From: Sphingomonadaceae bacterium | Lineage (GTDB): Bacteria; Pseudomonadota; Alphaproteobacteria; Sphingomonadales; Sphingomonadaceae | Direction: 5' to 3' | NCBI GenBank assembly: GCA_025356175.1 | Contig: JANXUP010000143.1 | Span: forward strand, 1-35,802 | Length of the DNA stretch: 35,802 nt | Shown here: piece by piece, positions 1 through 6,210 of the stretch | How positions within the stretch are numbered: the first letter of the stretch is position 1 | Layout of the letters: each line of letters opens with the position of its first letter | Program-made: the position numbers and the translations under genes | Notes under the pieces: generated by a model | The model's database searches: none | Seen by the model: the letters and a program-made list of their open reading frames with translations, nothing else | What the model was told of the DNA's origin: nothing

Positions 1-2
1 GC

Positions 3-65
3 GAAAGGATCAAACGAAAGACCATCGAACATCGGCGCTTGCAACACCGCAAGCTTGCCGCCTAA
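3..65 (+). CDS. possible C-terminal tail of an unknown protein (partial)
   Basis: The frame is open from the window edge and ends at TAA 63-65. It gives about 20 residues, very rich in Lys, Arg, His and Gln (ERIKRKTIEHRRLQHRKLAA). A basic tail like this could end a DNA- or RNA-binding protein of the integrated element. It is too short to assign, and other frames are also open here, so this may be chance. Confidence 0.2.
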   Translation, partial: ERIKRKTIEHRRLQHRKLAA

Positions 66-181
66 CATCAACCCCCAGACGAGGCCTGCACTCCGCTAAT
101 CTACGCCGCGAGTTGCGCCAAATGATCTGACGACGGACACTTCATAACTACGTTTTGCATGAAGCACTAATGTCCGCAATG

Positions 182-209
182 TTGTCGTAAGCGGACAGTC
201 CGCTATTAT
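182..209 (+). promoter_or_regulatory. candidate promoter with internal palindromic operator for the ADP-ribosylglycohydrolase
   Basis: TTGTCG (182-187) and TATTAT (204-209) are separated by 16 bases and could be -35 and -10 boxes. The spacer holds AGCGGACAGTCCGCT (190-204), a palindrome with 7-bp arms around one central base. A further half-site, TGTCCGC (171-177), lies just upstream. A dimeric repressor bound between the boxes would block RNA polymerase. No candidate repressor gene is visible beside it, although the small AlpA-like protein at 3102-3332 is possible. The elements are seen in the sequence; the function is inferred. Confidence 0.45.
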
Positions 210-264
210 TCCGGTAAGCGTTATAGCTGCCGTTCGCTCATCGTTACAGAGGGGAGTTTCCTAG

Positions 265-1212
265 CTGACCAAAGCAGTCGAATTCCTCGCGCCTGACGCG
301 TATCAGCGTACGAAGCAGCGTGACTGCGCCGTCGGTGCGCTCGTCGGCCTTGCCGTTGGCGACGCGCTGGGCACCACGCTAGAATTCAAAGCCCGTGGCG
401 GCTACCAGCCGCTCACGACGATGGTCGGCGGTGGTCCGTTCGATCTAAAGGCGGGTGAATGGACTGATGACACCGCTATGACGCTGGCCTTGGCAGACAG
501 CTTGCTGGTCCATCCTGAACTTGATCCAGACGACCTGATGACCCGTTTCGTCGCGTGGCGCGACCGGGGTGAGTACTCATGCACCGGGCGCTGCTTTGAT
601 ATCGGCACCACGGTCAACCGTGCGCTCGACCGGTGGTTGAAGACTGGTAACCCGATGGCAGGTTCAACCGCCCCTCGCACCGCCGGGAACGGCTCTCTGA
701 TGCGCTTAGCACCCGTTGTGCTGGTGCACTGGCGCGACCGGGCAAAACTCGCTGACGTGGCCGCACGTCAGAGCATGACCACTCATTCCGCACCAGAAGC
801 TGTCAGCGCCTGCGTCGCCTTCGCCTTGGTCTTAGCTGACGCCATCGAAGGCCAACCGCGCGATGACGTTCTGCGGCCCCGTCACGGGGACTACGCTGGT
901 GAGATCGCCCCGGTCATGGCTGGGCGTTGGCGGGGCCAGCCTCAGACCGCAATCAACTCGTCTGGATACGTGGTGCACTCCCTTGAAGCGGCATTGTGGG
1001 CGGTGAACCAAACACACGATTTCCGCTCTGCGGTGCTCTTAGCCGCTAACCTCGGCGGCGACGCCGATACGACTGCCGCGATCACCGGGCAGTTAGCCGG
1101 TGCTCTCTATGGGCTGTCCGGCATTCCAGTGGACTGGCTGGCTAGGCTGGCGTGGCGGGACCAAATCATCGAGACGGGCCACCGCTTATTTTCAGCCTCG
1201 AAAGCCGCTTGA
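265..1212 (+). CDS. ADP-ribosylglycohydrolase (DraG/ARH family)
   Basis: Predicted to remove ADP-ribose from modified protein or nucleic acid using a two-metal site in the cytoplasm. The first ATG (421) would remove the conserved N-terminal motif: the frame upstream reads GALVGLAVGDALG. It is open back to a TAG at 262-264, and the next codon is CTG 265, eight bases after AGAGGGGAG (248-256). I therefore take CTG 265 as the start, giving 315 residues, a normal family length. Metal-binding motifs are EWTDDTAM (Asp68, Asp69) and GGDADTT (Asp266, Asp268). GNGSLMRLAPV and FDIGTTV are also typical. No partner ADP-ribosyltransferase is seen in the window. It faces the reverse transcriptase in an integrated element. 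Relatives serve as DraG, as type VI immunity proteins and as phage accessory enzymes, so the substrate is unknown. Confidence 0.85.
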   Translation: MTKAVEFLAPDAYQRTKQRDCAVGALVGLAVGDALGTTLEFKARGGYQPLTTMVGGGPFDLKAGEWTDDTAMTLALADSLLVHPELDPDDLMTRFVAWRDRGEYSCTGRCFDIGTTVNRALDRWLKTGNPMAGSTAPRTAGNGSLMRLAPVVLVHWRDRAKLADVAARQSMTTHSAPEAVSACVAFALVLADAIEGQPRDDVLRPRHGDYAGEIAPVMAGRWRGQPQTAINSSGYVVHSLEAALWAVNQTHDFRSAVLLAANLGGDADTTAAITGQLAGALYGLSGIPVDWLARLAWRDQIIETGHRLFSASKAA

Positions 1213-1291
1213 CCACCGTGTACCGGCATGGCGAGTGTTGTTTCGGGCCTGTTGCAGCAGCCGGTTCAGTGCAGGTCCCCCAGCAGTTCAG

Positions 1292-1326
1292 AAAGGGGGT
1301 GAAAAAGTGGACCCAGTCACCCCTTT
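1292..1326 (+). terminator. hairpin after the ADP-ribosylglycohydrolase gene
   Basis: AAAGGGGGTGA (1292-1302) pairs with TCACCCCTTT (1317-1326), leaving one bulged G and a 14-base loop. It lies about 80 bases after the stop codon. There is no clear U-run after it, so it may be a weak or Rho-assisted terminator, or one serving the opposite strand, where an A-rich stretch lies in the loop. Confidence 0.4.
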
Positions 1327-1403
1327 GGGAACATAAATGGCTTCGGCTACCCGCTACCGACGGCAACTGAGCCGAGTTGAAAATAAACAATATTTCAGCG
1401 GGT

Positions 1404-1419
1404 TTGCACCCGGGTGCAA
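1404..1419. repeat. palindrome copy 1 (16 bp), distal side of the RT gene
   Basis: TTGCACCCGGGTGCAA is a perfect 16-bp palindrome. The same sequence recurs at 3430-3445, and its 14-bp core at 1486-1499. The three copies bracket the alpA-RT pair. A perfect palindrome without a spacer suits a homodimeric DNA-binding protein; as RNA it would fold into a 6-bp stem with a self-complementary CCGG loop. Confidence 0.8.
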
Positions 1420-1485
1420 TTAACCTCCAGAAGTTAGCTTGGGTGATAGCCAGACTTTGAACGTCTTTTGACTGGCGTGCGCCGG

Positions 1486-1499
1486 TGCACCCGGGTGCA
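1486..1499. repeat. palindrome copy 2 (14 bp core), abutting the RT stop codon
   Basis: TGCACCCGGGTGCA lies immediately after the RT stop codon (TAA on the minus strand, 1502-1500), with no intervening base. Its centre is 81 bases from that of copy 1. The flanking bases G and T do not extend the palindrome here. Confidence 0.8.
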
Positions 1500-3105
1500 T
1501 TATCCAGTTGTCCGATTGTAGAGCCGGAAGTATCCTGAGGCAGCAGCAACGCGTGATCGGCGACGGCGGGGTCTGACGAACGCGTCGCCGGTAATCCTTA
1601 GTCGCTGGTCCACCTCGCAAACCTCAGCCCTCGTACGACCTTGGTAAAGAGTTTCAAACTGTCGCTGCGCCATTGCTATCTTCCACCCATAAACACGCTT
1701 CACTTGCGCGGCCTCTGACCAGAGTGAGTTCGCTTCGAGCCAGCCGTTCATGTACTGTTGAGCCGTAGTGGGGTTATCTCCCCGATGAGAGATGCGGTAG
1801 AGGTGCTGGCGCATTGAGTGGTGAAAGTTGCGGGCGTTATCGCCGGTGGGTACCACGGTCGCGGTACCTTCGCGGTAGCGGAACTCTGAACCAAGGTATT
1901 CGAACCCCGAGGCTATCGGGGCGATCCTCACGGTTGCGTTAAAAGGACCACCCCGGGCTGACGCCAATGCGTCACGAAGGGTTTCGACAACTTGCTCAGC
2001 CTGCTCCTGTGTTTCGGCCAGAATTACGAAGTCGTCGATCCACATGATCATGAACGGGATGCCCGTCATGCGGCTGATTAAGTCGGCGGCGACGTATTCT
2101 GCGATAACAGGTGAGCAGGAGGCACCCGTCGTAAGACCCGGGGGGGCGTTGACCTGCGAACCTATGCCTATGATCAATGACGTCGGTGCGAACACCGCCA
2201 TCATATCGGCTATAGTCTCTTGTATGGTGTGATCTGGGATTCATTGTCTCATAGTTAGCAATCTCCTTAGCTGCCGCCGCCATCTGCCGATGGTCGAGGT
2301 TAAAGTTTTCGACGCGGACGTTGCTGTCCACCACGCCGGTGGACAGGCCTAGCATCGCTGGTAGCGCGGTGACGTCAATGCTGGCAAAGAAGTCTGAAAT
2401 GTCGGCAGCGACGACGAAGTCGTACCGGCCTGTATCAAGTGCAGCCATGATGTCCCGCTGGGCGGCTCTAAGTCCCATTCGGGCATACTGCCGAGGATCG
2501 GTGGGTGCCCGGTTGACTAAAACCAAGCGCAGCATTTCATGCCGGGCGCGGTATTCAAGTTCGAACATGTGAACCTTGCGATAGCCTCCTTTGCTCTTCC
2601 GCAGGGCTTTGACACCTACCCTTTCGCGGGTGGTGTTCGGTAGACGGATGGCCTCGGCGACCTGACGGGCTTGTTCGCGCGTCGGTCCGTATGGACGACC
2701 GGCAACAAAGCGGCCCAGCGCTTTAGCGTTGGCTCTCGCCAGCCATGCAAGACGGGCACGAGCGCGGGCCGCGCCCACGACCTTCAGAGAGTGTGACGCG
2801 AGCAACTTGTGCTGAGCCGAGTAAGCTTTAGAGTTGTCACCACGATCTAGATGGTTGCGTATCAGTCGCAGTTTCTTACGGACATCGCGGCGGGCAACGC
2901 CGACGGCACGATCATGACGATGGTCGTTGGACTGGTCTGGTAGAACAGGTCGCACCACCACTGAGATGGGCGCTAGCGCAGTCTTGTCAGTAACCGGCAC
3001 CGCAGTGGTTCGTAGATGCGCTGGTAGTTCGCTGTGCTTAGGTCGTGTGGCGTTACGCGCCCTGCGGCGCTGCCGAACCCCGACACAGGTTGTTGCCCGA
3101 GTCAT
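1500..3105 (-). CDS. reverse transcriptase split by an apparent +1 frameshift
   Basis: Frame 1 runs from ATG 3105 to about codon 290 and carries a basic N-terminus, a GGYRKVHMFE segment (RT block 1-like) and motif A, VVAADISDFFASID (catalytic Asp235). The remaining motifs lie in the next frame: motif B GLTTGASCSP, motif C MWIDDF in place of the usual YADD, and FEYLGSEF (block 6-7-like). Skipping one base at 2235, after CCC 2238-2236, joins the frames into about 534 residues. A TGA in the second frame at 2243-2241 restricts the junction to downstream of it. The start overlaps the alpA-like stop as ATGA, with AAAGGG upstream. No intron RNA, maturase domain or template/variable repeat is seen, so it is probably a free-standing RT of an unassigned, defence-like group. 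It could be a programmed shift, a recent pseudogene or a sequence error. Confidence 0.8.
2232..2243 (-). other. predicted +1 frameshift site in the RT gene
   Basis: On the minus strand frame 1 reads ATG AAT CCC AGA; the RT continuation is in the +1 frame as GAT CAC ACC after one skipped base. A tRNA-Pro on CCC could re-pair on CCA, a known type of +1 slip. The frame-2 stop TGA (2243-2241) lies directly before. The frame change is seen directly; slippage is inference. Confidence 0.55.
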
Positions 3106-3332
3106 ATGTGCCCTTTGGGTCGGGCGTCACTGCGTACGCAGTGGTATGGGTCTGCCGACGTCGTCGCGCGGTCACCGATCCACGTCAAAACATCAGATTC
3201 GCGCCAAGCAACCGCGCGTTCACCAATCAAGACCGAGCGGGGGAAGCCACCCTTCCGCATTGCATCGTAAATGGCGGTGGTACCAAGCCCTACAGCTTGG
3301 CGAACTTCAGGTAGTCGCAGTAATCGCTCCAT
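3102..3332 (-). CDS. AlpA/excisionase-like helix-turn-helix regulator
   Basis: This 76-residue protein has the layout of AlpA-type phage regulators. It begins LLRLPEVRQAVGLGTTAIYDAMRKGGFP, a helix-turn-helix where AlpA proteins choose between surface and target, followed by a wing region (AVAWRESDVLTWIGDR). Such proteins in P4-like elements control integrase or act as excision factors. AGAGGTG lies a few bases before ATG 3332. The stop overlaps the RT start as ATGA, so the two are translationally coupled. The 20 residues after the domain are an unremarkable tail. The family call is good; its target is unknown, with the integrase, its own promoter and the TTGCACCCGGGTGCAA sites all plausible. 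Confidence 0.75.
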   Translation of the reverse strand: MERLLRLPEVRQAVGLGTTAIYDAMRKGGFPRSVLIGERAVAWRESDVLTWIGDRATTSADPYHCVRSDARPKGHI

Positions 3333-3402
3333 AACGCACCTCTTCGCATGTCAACGTAACTCCCTTGCTGATGCGATGCGAATTGGTATTGCCCGTCGGT
3401 CC

Positions 3403-3408
3403 TGTCAA
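3403..3408 (-). promoter_or_regulatory. candidate -35 box for alpA-RT
   Basis: A perfect TTGACA reads leftward at 3408-3403, about 70 bases before the AlpA-like start. The -10 is unclear (CAATTC at 17 bases, TACCAAT at 14). Palindrome copy 3 lies 21 bases upstream of it, a position more typical of an activator than of a simple repressor. Confidence 0.35.
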
Positions 3409-3429
3409 TAGGTCCAAGCGAAAAATCGG

Positions 3430-3445
3430 TTGCACCCGGGTGCAA
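3430..3445. repeat. palindrome copy 3 (16 bp), upstream of alpA-RT
   Basis: TTGCACCCGGGTGCAA again, identical to copy 1 over 16 bp and followed by AT as copy 1 is. It lies upstream of the alpA-RT promoter region, so the copies flank the cassette 1404-3445. Confidence 0.8.
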
Positions 3446-3604
3446 TATGACTGCCGTACTCTCCTTTATTTGCGACTATCACCAACTTATCAATGTGATA
3501 CTCGCACGTCGGTTTTGAAAATCTAGTAACTTCATCCAGAATCGCTCAATACTACAAGTGTAGGCGTTCTAACGGCAGCGATAGGGGCTGACCCAGATGT
3601 GATC
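3446..3604. other. AT-richer non-coding stretch between the integrase and alpA-RT
   Basis: No credible gene is seen. It holds a small hairpin, TATCAC (3477-3482) with GTGATA (3495-3500), and a distant 7-bp inverted pair (3451-3457 with 3572-3578). If the RT uses its own RNA template, this segment, read leftward, is where a retron-like RNA would be expected, but the structure seen is too weak to call one. Confidence 0.35.
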
Positions 3605-4795
3605 TCAAGCTTCAGACGACTGGCCTTGGGCGTCTAGGGGGTCGGCCTTCTCGCCAGTGCAAAATAGTGCCCAGTCTGCCATTAGCGGTACACGCCGTTC
3701 AAAAAAGTCGGTACGCAGATAGGAGGCCTCGACACGGTTGGGATTGGCATGAGCCAACGCAACTTCCACCACTTCACGCGGCACCCGCGTTCTTTCTGCA
3801 CACCAGTCTCTGAACGTTGAACGGAATCCGTGCACGGTGGCATCGGAGCCAGCGGACCGCACGAATTTTAGTAGGGTCATGTCGCTAAGCGGGCGCTTCG
3901 GCTTTGCGCCGGGAAATACGAAGTCGCTCACTGGGGACTGAAATGCTTTCGCTTGTCGAAACGTATTCACCGCAGCCGGTGAAAGGGGTATGTTATGGGT
4001 CACCCCCCCTTTCATCCTTGCCGCCGGAATAGTCCACTTAGCTGCATCTAGATCGACTTCAGACCAGACGGCCTTTCTGATTTCACCTGATCGTGCAGCG
4101 GTGAGGACCAACGCTTCAAGAGCGATACGACTGACTGTAACCCGGTCGCGCAACTTAGAAAAAAAGTCCGGCAGGTCTGCATAGGGCATCGCCTTATATC
4201 CGCCGCCCTTTCGCGGCTGTTTGGGCAGGCCTCGGTTCACCGTCTGCATCGAGAAGGCCGCGTCACGCCAGCCCTTAGCTTGAGCATAATCCAGCACCGT
4301 ACCTACGCGTTGCCTCACCCGCCGCGCAGTCTCGGGCTTGGTCAACCAAATTCGAGCCAATAAGTCGCGAACGTGCTCAGTACCAACAGCATCGACGCTC
4401 ATCGGACCTATGAATGGGAACACATAGGTTTCTAAGGTGCTAAGCCATTGCGCCCGGTGCTTAGGGTTCTGCCAGTGCCCCTTCCGCTCGGCGTAGACCT
4501 CTCTAGCTGCGGTCTCGAACGTGGGCGTGGATGAAGACGGCTTGCGCCGCTCAGCTACCGGGTCGAGTCCTAGGCGGACTAAGCGACGGTACTCTCTTGC
4601 TAGATCCCTTGCTTGCTCAAGCGTCACGTCTTTTACCGAACCAAGCCCAAAATCGCGGCGGTGGCCGTTGTACTGCAAGCGTGCGATCCAACTTTTTGCA
4701 CCACTTGCTTTCACTTCCAGCATGAGGCCGTCGCCATCCTGATAGCGCCCGGCTGTTTTGAGGTTTTTGACCTTTAGAGCACTAAGCTTTCCCAT
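3605..4795 (-). CDS. tyrosine recombinase / integrase, P4 type
   Basis: Catalyses integration and excision of the element at the adjacent tRNA-Ser gene. The 396 residues comprise an N-terminal DUF4102-type arm-binding region (residues 1-90, LKTAGRYQDGDGLMLEV), a core-binding domain (about 95-190) and a catalytic domain. Catalytic residues are seen as Arg in AARSGEIRK, Lys in RMKGG, HGFRSTFRDW (His-x-x-Arg), His in LAHA and the nucleophile Tyr in ASYLRTDFFERR. The set is complete and the length normal, so the enzyme is probably active. It reads away from the tRNA, the usual arrangement for this family. GTGGGGATGCG precedes ATG 4795. Confidence 0.95.
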   Translation of the reverse strand: MGKLSALKVKNLKTAGRYQDGDGLMLEVKASGAKSWIARLQYNGHRRDFGLGSVKDVTLEQARDLAREYRRLVRLGLDPVAERRKPSSSTPTFETAAREVYAERKGHWQNPKHRAQWLSTLETYVFPFIGPMSVDAVGTEHVRDLLARIWLTKPETARRVRQRVGTVLDYAQAKGWRDAAFSMQTVNRGLPKQPRKGGGYKAMPYADLPDFFSKLRDRVTVSRIALEALVLTAARSGEIRKAVWSEVDLDAAKWTIPAARMKGGVTHNIPLSPAAVNTFRQAKAFQSPVSDFVFPGAKPKRPLSDMTLLKFVRSAGSDATVHGFRSTFRDWCAERTRVPREVVEVALAHANPNRVEASYLRTDFFERRVPLMADWALFCTGEKADPLDAQGQSSEA

Positions 4796-4838
4796 CGCAT
4801 CCCCACTTTCATCCCCACAACATCACGCGGCAGCTAGC

Positions 4839-4922
4839 GCAAGCCACCGCAAGTCAGCGCAGTTCGCGTATCAGAAATATGCAGCTTATGTGGGAATTAT
4901 CGGTCCTCCGCGCAAGTCAGCG
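4839..4922. repeat. candidate integrase arm-type sites
   Basis: GCAAGCCA (4839), GCAAGTCA (4849) and GCAAGTCA (4912) are direct repeats between the integrase gene and the tRNA. The first two are exactly 10 bp apart, one helical turn, and the last two extend to a shared CGCAAGTCAGCG (4848-4859 and 4911-4922). Direct repeats beside the att core are typical of integrase arm binding. Role inferred. Confidence 0.5.
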
Positions 4923-4932
4923 GAAGATCATA

Positions 4933-5022
4933 TGGCGGACAGGGTGGGATTCGAACCCACGGTGAGCTTGCACCCACGGCGGTTTTCAAGACCGCTGCAT
5001 TCGACCACTCTGCCACCTGTCC
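4933..5022 (-). tRNA. tRNA-Ser (anticodon TGA)
   Basis: Read leftward it starts GGACAGG (5022) and ends CCTGTCC, then G, then an encoded CCA (4935-4933), 90 bases in all. The anticodon stem GCGGT/ACCGC encloses CTTGAAA, so the anticodon is TGA. The long variable arm and the TTCGAAT T-loop are typical of serine tRNAs. Its 3' end is the probable attachment site of the element to the left; the matching att copy at the other end is not in the window. Confidence 0.95.
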
Positions 5023-5077
5023 TACGCGAGGAGCCGCTAGCCGGTTTGCGGCAATGCGGCAATTCCCGAATCGCACG

Positions 5078-5092
5078 CAGTGTGACACACTG
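5078..5092. promoter_or_regulatory. palindrome just upstream of mltB
   Basis: CAGTGTGACACACTG has perfect 7-bp arms around one base and ends five bases before the mltB ATG, where a ribosome binding site would be expected. It also lies in the divergent gap to the tRNA-Ser gene. It could be an operator acting on either side. No known regulator is matched with confidence. Confidence 0.4.
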
Positions 5093-5097
5093 ACGCG

Positions 5098-6210
5098 ATG
5101 GATCTTGCCCGCACCCTGAAGTTGTACGCGGCGCCGCTGTTCGCGGTGGCCTTGCTTTCGGTGCCGCAGGGGCCGGTGCCAGCGCAAGTCGGTTCACCAT
5201 CGCTCGCCCCGGTCGTGCAGCCGCTGCCGGTTCCCGTGCCGCCGCCCGCACAGGCGACTCCGGACGAGAGCGCTGGTTTCCAGGGCTATCTTCAGCTGCT
5301 CAGCGCCCGTGCCCGCAGCGAAGGCGTGCGTGAAACGACGATCGCGGCGATGACATCCGGGCTGACTTTCAATCCGCGCGTCATCGCGCTTGATCGTGCC
5401 CAGCCGGGCAGCACACCAGGCTCGCCGCCGGCTTTCTGGCCGTACTACCGCAGTCACGTCGATGCAGCGCGGATTAACGGCGGGCGCGACATGTTTGCGA
5501 ACAGCGCGATGCTGACCCCCGGAATCGAGGCGCAATTCGGTGTTCCGGCAAAAATCCTGATCGCGATCTGGGGGCACGAGACGTTCTATGGCCGGGTCAA
5601 GGGCGATTTCGACCTGCCGCGTTCATTGGCCACGCTGGCTTACGAAGGCCGCCGCCGCGACCTGTTTGCCGATGAATTCATCGCGCTGATGAAAATGGCC
5701 GATCGCGGCGTGCCGCGTGCCCAGATGGTTGGTAGCTGGGCCGGCGCCTTCGGTAATCCGCAATTCCTGCCGTCGATCTATTTGCGCCTGGCCAAGGACG
5801 GCGACGGCGACGGCCGTGCCGATATCTGGAACAGCCGCGCCGATACTCTGGCTTCGATCGCGAACTATTTCCGCGATGCCGGGTGGAAGCGCGGAGAGCC
5901 GTGGGGCGTGCGGGTGTCGTTGCCTGACGGCTTCGATCGCGCCAGCCTGCCCGAAAAACTCGAGGCGCCAAGCTGCCGCAACGTGCACGCGCGTCACACG
6001 GCCTGGCGCACGGTGGCCGAATGGCGCGCGCTGGGCATTTCACCGCAAGCACCGATCGACGATACCACGATGGCCACGCTGTTCGAACCCGATGGCCCCG
6101 GGAATGGTTCATTCCTGTTAACCGGGAATTATCGCGTTATCCTGCATTACAACTGCTCGAACTACTACGCACTGTCCGTGGGGTTGCTTGCAGATGAGAT
6201 TGCCCGTTAA
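5098..6210 (+). CDS. lytic murein transglycosylase, MltB/SLT_2 family
   Basis: Cleaves the MurNAc-GlcNAc bond of peptidoglycan, forming 1,6-anhydro ends, in the periplasm. A hydrophobic leader (residues 1-30, ending PVPAQ) indicates export, and a Pro-rich linker follows. The catalytic Glu is Glu161 in WGHETFYGR, matching VETRWGR of E. coli MltB. GSWAGAFGNPQFLPS and the DGDGDGRADIWNSRADTLASIANYF segment are hallmark SLT_2 sequences. At 370 residues it has no extra C-terminal peptidoglycan-binding domain. rlpA begins inside its last codons, so the two are probably co-transcribed. No Cys lipobox is seen, so it is likely soluble. Confidence 0.92.
   Translation: MDLARTLKLYAAPLFAVALLSVPQGPVPAQVGSPSLAPVVQPLPVPVPPPAQATPDESAGFQGYLQLLSARARSEGVRETTIAAMTSGLTFNPRVIALDRAQPGSTPGSPPAFWPYYRSHVDAARINGGRDMFANSAMLTPGIEAQFGVPAKILIAIWGHETFYGRVKGDFDLPRSLATLAYEGRRRDLFADEFIALMKMADRGVPRAQMVGSWAGAFGNPQFLPSIYLRLAKDGDGDGRADIWNSRADTLASIANYFRDAGWKRGEPWGVRVSLPDGFDRASLPEKLEAPSCRNVHARHTAWRTVAEWRALGISPQAPIDDTTMATLFEPDGPGNGSFLLTGNYRVILHYNCSNYYALSVGLLADEIAR

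Noticed and set aside
1166..1549. Small minus-strand frame over the RT 3' region
   Set aside because: It crosses the glycohydrolase 3' end, two palindromes and the RT tail and has no ribosome binding site or motifs.
1404..3445. TTGCACCCGGGTGCAA palindromes as NtrC boxes
   Set aside because: The half-sites TGCACC/GGTGCA match the NtrC consensus, but only two bases separate them instead of five, which changes the helical spacing.
3451..3578. CTGCCGT/ACGGCAG pair as retron a1/a2 repeats
   Set aside because: Seven base pairs over about 115 bases is close to chance expectation and does not extend in either direction.
1213..3604. Group II intron or diversity-generating retroelement
   Set aside because: No domain V-like hairpin, maturase region, or near-repeat with A-biased differences was seen near the RT.
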